From Clostridiales bacterium (GTDB taxonomy: Bacteria; Bacillota; Clostridia; Oscillospirales; Ruminococcaceae), in assembly GCA_029007575.1 (NCBI GenBank), contig JAQXIB010000114.1, positions 1 through 19,502 of the forward strand: a DNA stretch of 19,502 bases. The letters are read 5' to 3'. Of the stretch, positions 15,264 through 19,502 are shown piece by piece (the stretch's first letter is position 1; each line of letters opens with the position of its first letter). Under the pieces are notes generated by a model. That model saw only the letters and a list, made by a program, of their open reading frames with translations, was not told where the DNA came from and did no database searches. Position numbers and translations under genes: made by a program.

Positions 15264-16214
15264 TTAATTTTCTTTTGTTTCCAGCTCAATTTCCGGAATA
15301 TTGTACCCTAAACGATCAAACTCCTGTAAATCATAGGAAGAGCTGTTTTGATGTTTCATTTTCTTCTCTCGGGTTGGAGAATCCTTCTCCAGTATATCCT
15401 CTACGGTCTTGATATGATTGTCATACCATGATTTCAATATGGTATTGACATAAGGAAAGGACAGCTTGCCGATTCCGTCAATCGTTCTGTCATACGCAAT
15501 TTTTATCATATCCAGATCAAAATGATATTCATTGCACCAGGTTTTAATATATTTTTTTTCATTTGCGGATAAATTTCGATTGTCGATCCCGAAGCACTTT
15601 TTGATCTTCGTTTCCGCCTGGTGAACCTCGGACAACTGTAAAATACGTTCCACCGCTTTTTCATGGGAATTGACCCCCTCATCGGCCCAATTCAACGCGG
15701 TTTTTTCAATATATCGAATGCTCGATTTGTCAATCGATACGCAATATTCGGCAATCATCACCAATACATCCGCAGGCATCCCCGCCGCCTCATACAAATA
15801 TATGTAGGAGCGCTGCTCGGTAGAGGTGACCGGTCTGCCGTAAATCAACTCCAGCTTGTCAAACATAAATTTTACTTCCGGCTGTGTTTCTATCAATTTG
15901 GAAATTTCAATCGCAGACAGATAAGTCGGCTTGTTGGAAAGCGTAGTAACATTGTTGGTACGCAATCCCTCATTCCCGCCGAATGAAAAAATGCCGGCTG
16001 CGTCCCAATACCGTATTGCCTCCTGCACTTCATCCACAGGCACCGATAATTGTTCGGAAATTTGTTGATCGCTGATCCGATTTCCCGCATTTCTCAGTAT
16101 GACTAAAAGCACTTTCACATAAACGCTGCTTGCTGTTTTCAGATGTTTGTCCACTACTGAGGACGGTACGGAAAACACCGAATTCCATTCACCAAGATTT
16201 AAATGTATATCCAT
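15264..16214 (-). CDS. DnaD-domain replication initiation protein
   Basis: DnaD/DnaB-type proteins act with DnaA to open the origin and load the helicase in Firmicutes. The 316 residues have an N-terminal winged-helix part (about 30-75), then two DnaD (DDBH2) modules. The first holds YIEKTALNW at 168-176, a variant of the YxxxIxxxW signature, and the second has the exact form YVNTILKSW at 255-263. The charged tail ends with YDLQEFDRLGY. Two DDBH2 modules are more DnaB-like in B. subtilis terms but usual for clostridial DnaD proteins. The helicase-loader gene dnaC often follows in relatives; here lon follows after 131 bp. The ribosome site is AGGTGG with a 12-nt gap, and the leader is unusually long. 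Confidence 0.85.
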   Translation of the reverse strand: MDIHLNLGEWNSVFSVPSSVVDKHLKTASSVYVKVLLVILRNAGNRISDQQISEQLSVPVDEVQEAIRYWDAAGIFSFGGNEGLRTNNVTTLSNKPTYLSAIEISKLIETQPEVKFMFDKLELIYGRPVTSTEQRSYIYLYEAAGMPADVLVMIAEYCVSIDKSSIRYIEKTALNWADEGVNSHEKAVERILQLSEVHQAETKIKKCFGIDNRNLSANEKKYIKTWCNEYHFDLDMIKIAYDRTIDGIGKLSFPYVNTILKSWYDNHIKTVEDILEKDSPTREKKMKHQNSSSYDLQEFDRLGYNIPEIELETKEN

Positions 16215-16442
16215 AATAACGACAAACCACCTGATATCAAATAATTACTGCGTTATTCAAACGCATACCACTGGCGCAGCGAAGCAGAGCATTAGCGCCG
16301 TTTCATATGCCTGCGGCACACGGCGCTTGGCTATTGCTCTTGCCGCCAAAGACGACTGGGCGGCATTTCGGCAATGCCGAAACCGTGCAAAGCCCCGCTC
16401 GGCTAAAAGTGAAATTTGAAATTTCTGATTTTGACCACTATC
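16215..16442 (-). promoter_or_regulatory. Long structured 5' leader of the dnaD unit (about 228 nt)
   Basis: Between the predicted start of transcription and the dnaD ATG lies a leader rich in G+C and symmetry. It contains GAAATTT/AAATTTC around one base (16411-16425), TTTCGGCA/TGCCGAAA around one base (16366-16382), GGCGC/GCGCC-type arms (around 16273-16299) and a CGTT/AACG hairpin at 16251-16263. No known riboswitch class is recognised and no convincing gene exists in it. It may be an inserted repeat, a structured RNA or a set of protein-binding sites. Confidence 0.45.
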
Positions 16443-16448
16443 AAGGTT

Positions 16449-16477
16449 ATTATAACACAAAACATAACGAATGACAA
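16449..16477 (-). promoter_or_regulatory. Sigma-A promoter of the dnaD-lon-engB-lysA unit
   Basis: TTGTCA (16472-16477), a 17-nt spacer and a perfect TATAAT (16449-16454) lie just after the terminator of the sugar operon. The predicted start is near 16442, so the leader before dnaD is about 228 nt. Confidence 0.85.
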
Positions 16478-16499
16478 ATGAATATTGTGTTACGAAATG

Positions 16500-16545
16500 A
16501 AAAAGCACCTGTGTCTTTTATTGCTAAACGGCACAGGTGTTTTTA
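16500..16545 (-). terminator. Intrinsic terminator of the sugar operon
   Basis: CACCTGTG (16506-16513) and CACAGGTG (16532-16539) form an 8-bp stem, extended by A/T pairs. On the minus strand the stem is followed by CTTTTT. The plus-strand side also has a T-run, so it could work in both directions. It begins 8-10 bp after the ThuA-like stop. Confidence 0.85.
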
Positions 16546-16552
16546 AAATGAA

Positions 16553-17290
16553 CTATTTTCTTAATTCTTCCAATGTAGGATTGATGTGCGGAGAGCCCAT
16601 GGAATCTCTATACACTGCAGGAGCAATCCACTCAACTGCATTTTTAATGATCTGTCTGATATATTGATTCTGAAAAGCGTTATTGGTTTCATGACCGGGC
16701 TGGAAATAAAATACTTTTCCGTATCCCCTGTTCCAAACACATCCGCTGCGGAATACTTCTCCGATATCAAACCAGCCCTCAAAAATCACTTCATCCGGCT
16801 GAGGAATATCAAACCGCTCGCCATAGCATTCTTCTATTCCCAGATCAAAATGCTCCGGTATGCCTTTGGCAATCGGATGATTCGGCGAAATGCAGAACAC
16901 CCGCTCATAAGTATCATCACGCCAACGCAGATCACAGGAAGTTCCCATCATTCTTCTGAAAATTTTGGAATAATGGCCGGAATGCAGAACGATCAGTCCC
17001 ATTCCTTTCAAAACTCTCTCCTGAATTTTGGACACCAAACCGTCTTCCACTTTGTCATGCGCGCAATGTCCCCACCAAATCAAAACATCTGTCTGATTCA
17101 GGATCTCATCCGGGAGGCCCTGCTCCGGCTGATCTAAAGTGGCTGTTCTGACGTTTACTTTGTCGCCCAATTCTCTGACGATATCCGCCACGGTTTCATG
17201 AAGACCGTTGGGATGAATCGGTTTCATCACATCTTTGATTCCATCTTGATTTTCATGAACATTTTCGTTCCATACTGTTACATTAATCAT
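16553..17290 (-). CDS. ThuA-like protein (trehalose utilization / keto-sugar processing family)
   Basis: ThuA-family proteins have a class I glutamine-amidotransferase-like fold and work with Gfo/Idh-type dehydrogenases on disaccharides through 3-keto intermediates. The 245 residues start MINVTVWNENVHENQ and carry the family blocks LIWWGHCAHDKV, LIVLHSGHYSKIF with MMGTSC, EECYGERFDIP, GEVFRSGC and YFQPGHETNNAF. The ATG at 17290 was chosen; a TTG 12 nt earlier is possible. Neither has a ribosome site at a normal distance: AAAGGAG lies 39 nt upstream, separated by a small hairpin (17304-17322). It follows the Gfo/Idh gene by 64 bp and ends the operon. The substrate is unknown. Confidence 0.82.
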   Translation of the reverse strand: MINVTVWNENVHENQDGIKDVMKPIHPNGLHETVADIVRELGDKVNVRTATLDQPEQGLPDEILNQTDVLIWWGHCAHDKVEDGLVSKIQERVLKGMGLIVLHSGHYSKIFRRMMGTSCDLRWRDDTYERVFCISPNHPIAKGIPEHFDLGIEECYGERFDIPQPDEVIFEGWFDIGEVFRSGCVWNRGYGKVFYFQPGHETNNAFQNQYIRQIIKNAVEWIAPAVYRDSMGSPHINPTLEELRK

Positions 17291-17303
17291 AGCTTTTACC
17301 AAT

Positions 17304-17322
17304 CGGCGGTCTTAGGACGCCG
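17304..17322 (-). promoter_or_regulatory. Small hairpin between a strong ribosome site and the ThuA-like start
   Basis: CGGCG and CGCCG pair around 9 nt. An excellent AAAGGAG (17329-17335) lies upstream of the hairpin and the start codon 13 nt downstream of it. Folding would bring the two closer, so it may set the translation start or its rate. Confidence 0.3.
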
Positions 17323-17354
17323 AGTCCGCTCCTTTCTTACAGCATTGATGCTCC

Positions 17355-18407
17355 TTATTCAAAATCTACAATTTGCTTGGTCTGATCGGACAAGAAAGCG
17401 GCTTCCATCAACTTCATTACCCGCATCAATTCATCATGCCGAATAATGGGTTTTGCCTTGCCGTCCAACACATCAACAATATTTTGATAAAAATCACGAA
17501 TATCCGAATGAACATGCGGCAATACCGATTTCTTGATGGTATCGTCGGTGCGGGGTGCCATCGTTTTGGTCAGTCCGGCAGCTGTCCGAACCGGTACCGC
17601 ATCGGCGTTATTCCAATCCGTGATGTTCACAATCGTGGCGTCTGAGCCAAAATCTTCCATCAAGGCAGTGCCGTTTTCGCCCTGCATATACCATCTCGGC
17701 AGATTGATAAAGTTGCTGGTCCCGACTTCCAACAAAGCCTGCTTTCCGCTTTCAAAGGTGATGACCATCCGAAAACCGTCATCTACTTCATAGTTGGTGA
17801 CATGATGCATATGTGCGTAAACCTTGACGACTTTTTCTTGCACCATCTGAAGCATCTGATCCAGGATATGTACGCCCCAATCCAGCATCATACCGCCGCC
17901 CTGCGCCTTGCGGCCGCGCCAATCACCCGGAATGCCGCGGGAGCCGTGTACTCTGGATTCAATGCTGAAAATATCTCCCAGCATGCCCTCGTCGTAAATT
18001 TTCTTCATCGTCAGAAAATCCTCGTCCCAGCGGCGGTTCTGATGCACCGTAAACAGCTTGCCGCTTTCGTTCGCCGCATCGATCATCTCCTGTAAGTCGG
18101 CGCTCGACAGCGTGACCGGCTTCTCGGAAATGACATTTTTTCCGGCTCTCATCGCCTGCACCGCATAAGGCTTGTGCCAATCATTCGGCACCGCCAGTAG
18201 GAGAATATCCACCTTGTCGTCTGACAGGACTTCTTCAAAACTCTGATATGTCTTGTAGCCGTTTTGCTTTGCTTCCGCTATTTTCGCAGAATCGGTGTCA
18301 AAAATACTGTACAAGAAAATTTTATCAAAACCCTTTAAAAGCTGAGTATGCCAGTGACCCATTCCGCCATACCCGATCAACGCAACAGCATATTTACCAT
18401 CTACCAT
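17355..18407 (-). CDS. Gfo/Idh/MocA-family NAD(P)-dependent oxidoreductase
   Basis: These enzymes oxidise or reduce sugar or cyclitol hydroxyls with NAD(P). The 350 residues begin with a Rossmann fold (GYGGMG at 12-17), have the family EKP motif at 95-97 and a GGGMMLDWGVHILDQ segment, where D176 and H180 match the family's usual catalytic pair. The second domain closes with a typical HSDIRDFYQNIVDVLDG helix. The ATG at 18407 lies one base after the stop of the upstream epimerase-like gene, with GGTGGG 6 nt upstream, so translation is coupled. The ThuA-like neighbour suggests a ThuB- or DgpA-like role (C3 oxidation of a glycoside), but family members cannot be told apart by motif alone. Confidence 0.9.
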   Translation of the reverse strand: MVDGKYAVALIGYGGMGHWHTQLLKGFDKIFLYSIFDTDSAKIAEAKQNGYKTYQSFEEVLSDDKVDILLLAVPNDWHKPYAVQAMRAGKNVISEKPVTLSSADLQEMIDAANESGKLFTVHQNRRWDEDFLTMKKIYDEGMLGDIFSIESRVHGSRGIPGDWRGRKAQGGGMMLDWGVHILDQMLQMVQEKVVKVYAHMHHVTNYEVDDGFRMVITFESGKQALLEVGTSNFINLPRWYMQGENGTALMEDFGSDATIVNITDWNNADAVPVRTAAGLTKTMAPRTDDTIKKSVLPHVHSDIRDFYQNIVDVLDGKAKPIIRHDELMRVMKLMEAAFLSDQTKQIVDFE

Positions 18408-18408
18408 G

Positions 18409-19374
18409 TTAAGCCCACCACATTTCGCCTTTACTTTCAAAAATGAGAATTTCTTTTAAGAAAGAAATCGCTTTGCCAAGCCCCTCGTAAGGAGTCATCA
18501 GGCTGTCTTCGTGTTCAATGCTGATCGCATAGTCATATCCCACCAACCGCAATGTGCTGATGATTTCCTTCCATTTTGCCGCATCCATGCCGTAGCCGAC
18601 GCTTCTGAAAATCCAGGAACGATGTATTTCATCGCTGTAATGCTGTGTATCCAGCACCCCGTTGACCGCCGTGTTGATTTGGTCGATCTTGGTGTCCTTG
18701 GCATGAAAATGGAAAATCGCAGGGCCCAACTCACGAATCACCGCCACCGGATCCATTCCCTGCCAAATCAAGTGGCTCGGGTCCAGATTCGCACCGATTT
18801 CTTCACCGACCGCATTACGCAGCTTCAGCAAGGTATAAGAATTATACACACAAAATCCGGGATGCAGCTCCAAACCGATTTTCGTAACGCCGTGTTCTTT
18901 TGCAAAAGCCACCGTCTTTTTCCAGTAAGGAATCAAGACTTCGTTCCATTGCCATTCCAGAATTTTGCTGTAATCGTCCGGCCACGGGCAGGTCACCCAG
19001 TTCGGATACTTTGCATCTTCGCTGTCCCCCGGGCATCCCGAAAAAGTATTGATCTGTGTAATCCCTAACTTTTCCGCCAGCAGGATCGTATCTCTGATGG
19101 TGTCGTCAAACTGTTTGGCGATCTCCTTATTCGGATGGATCGGATTTCCGTGACAGCTAAGCGCCGAGATCTGGATATTGTGTCTTGCCATGGTTGCTTT
19201 AAATTCGGCAAGCTTTGCGTCATCGCGTATCAATTGCGCTGCGTCACAATGAGCAGTTCCCGGATAACCGCCGGTACCCAATTCGATCATTTGCGCCCCT
19301 TGTTCCTCCAAATAGGTCAACGCATCATCCAAGCTTTTATCCGCTAACGCCGGTGAAAATACGCCGAGTTTCAT
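18409..19374 (-). CDS. Sugar phosphate isomerase/epimerase-like TIM-barrel protein (AP endonuclease 2 superfamily)
   Basis: These metal-dependent barrels act on sugars, keto-sugars or cyclitols. The 321 residues begin MKLGVFSPALADKSL with the usual first strand. The expected metal ligands are all present: E169 (GLELHP), D198 (NLDPSHL), H224 (FHFHAKD) and E287 (SIEHED). ELGTGG at 31-36 and SCHGNP at 73-78 are family-typical. The ATG has GGGAGGA 8 nt upstream. It lies 14 bp after another member of the same family and one base before the Gfo/Idh gene. Possible roles include keto-sugar isomerisation, inosose-type chemistry, or C-glycoside cleavage of the DgpC/CarC type; the sequence does not decide. 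Confidence 0.9.
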   Translation of the reverse strand: MKLGVFSPALADKSLDDALTYLEEQGAQMIELGTGGYPGTAHCDAAQLIRDDAKLAEFKATMARHNIQISALSCHGNPIHPNKEIAKQFDDTIRDTILLAEKLGITQINTFSGCPGDSEDAKYPNWVTCPWPDDYSKILEWQWNEVLIPYWKKTVAFAKEHGVTKIGLELHPGFCVYNSYTLLKLRNAVGEEIGANLDPSHLIWQGMDPVAVIRELGPAIFHFHAKDTKIDQINTAVNGVLDTQHYSDEIHRSWIFRSVGYGMDAAKWKEIISTLRLVGYDYAISIEHEDSLMTPYEGLGKAISFLKEILIFESKGEMWWA

Positions 19375-19388
19375 AGTTTTCTTCCTCC

Positions 19389-19502
19389 CTAAAAGATATA
19401 TTTGCTTTTCAAATTGTCCATGCTGCGTTTTGCATCCTCAAAACCGTTTGGCTTCGGATCGTCATTTTCTACAATCACCCAGTCAACTCCGATTTCTTTT
19501 GC
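19389..19502 (-). CDS. C-terminus of a second sugar phosphate isomerase/epimerase-like protein (cut by window edge)
   Basis: Only the last 37 residues are visible (GVDWVIVENDDPKPNGFED, then a helix ending KSKYIF). The strand WVIVEND followed by a DAKRSMDNLKS helix is the common end of IolE/xylose-isomerase-like barrels, in which the Glu is the last metal ligand. The frame stays open to the window edge, and its stop is 14 bp before the next gene of the same family, whose ribosome site lies in the gap. The operon therefore encodes two different members of the family. Confidence 0.72.
   Translation of the reverse strand, partial: AKEIGVDWVIVENDDPKPNGFEDAKRSMDNLKSKYIF

Noticed and set aside
16147..16419. 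Plus-strand frame over the dnaD leader
   Set aside because: It overlaps the dnaD start, has low-complexity translation from palindromic sequence and no ribosome site.
16425..16442. GGTCAAA as a CtsR heat-shock site upstream of dnaD-lon
   Set aside because: Only one half-site is present; CtsR operators need a tandem pair.

Overview
The window suggests a member of the Firmicutes, class Clostridia, probably from the Oscillospiraceae/Ruminococcaceae side. The reasons are a DnaD-domain protein with two YxxxIxxxW-type modules, a DUF4321 protein next to Maf, a ZapA/U32 pair, the mreBCD-mrdA-minD-mgsA order, strong AAAGGA-type ribosome sites and clean sigma-A promoters. The lineage is inferred from gene content and style, not from a database match. 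All 18 assigned genes, two of them cut by the window edges, lie on the minus strand, so transcription runs from right to left.

Reading in transcription order, five units can be seen. (A) 19502-16500: a sugar-modifying operon made of the tail of one sugar-phosphate isomerase/epimerase-like protein, a complete second one, a Gfo/Idh/MocA oxidoreductase and a ThuA-like protein, closed by a hairpin terminator. (B) 16477-10423: a strong promoter, a leader of about 230 nt rich in palindromes, then the dnaD-like gene, lon, engB and lysA. Just after the lysA stop lies a 156-bp element with terminal inverted repeats (MITE-like), then 76 bp, then a perfect 15-bp-stem terminator. (C) 10337-6290: a promoter, then zapA, a U32-family protein, dut, a DUF4321 membrane protein and maf. 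(D) 6261-1188: a promoter, then mreB, a 419-bp insertion-like stretch with an orphan small ORF, mreC, mreD, a possible short upstream ORF and mrdA. (E) 1123-1: a promoter overlapping a 21-bp palindrome, then a MinD-like gene and the start of mgsA.

Units C to E form a cell-shape, division and nucleotide-hygiene neighbourhood: the MreBCD/PBP2 elongasome, ZapA and MinD for division, and Dut and Maf for removing non-canonical nucleotides. Unit B combines replication initiation (DnaD), proteolysis (Lon), ribosome assembly (EngB) and lysine/diaminopimelate supply (LysA). Unit A is a metabolic island. Its gene set resembles the oxidise-then-cleave logic of 3-keto-glycoside pathways (ThuB/ThuA, DgpA/DgpC) and is the best candidate for undescribed biochemistry.

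Other points of interest are a MinD-like protein that ends before any membrane-targeting helix and has no adjacent minC or minE, the MITE whose target duplication would be the lysA stop codon, the orphan insert inside the mre operon, and structured leaders before dnaD and mrdA. No tRNA, rRNA, CRISPR array or complete insertion sequence was seen.
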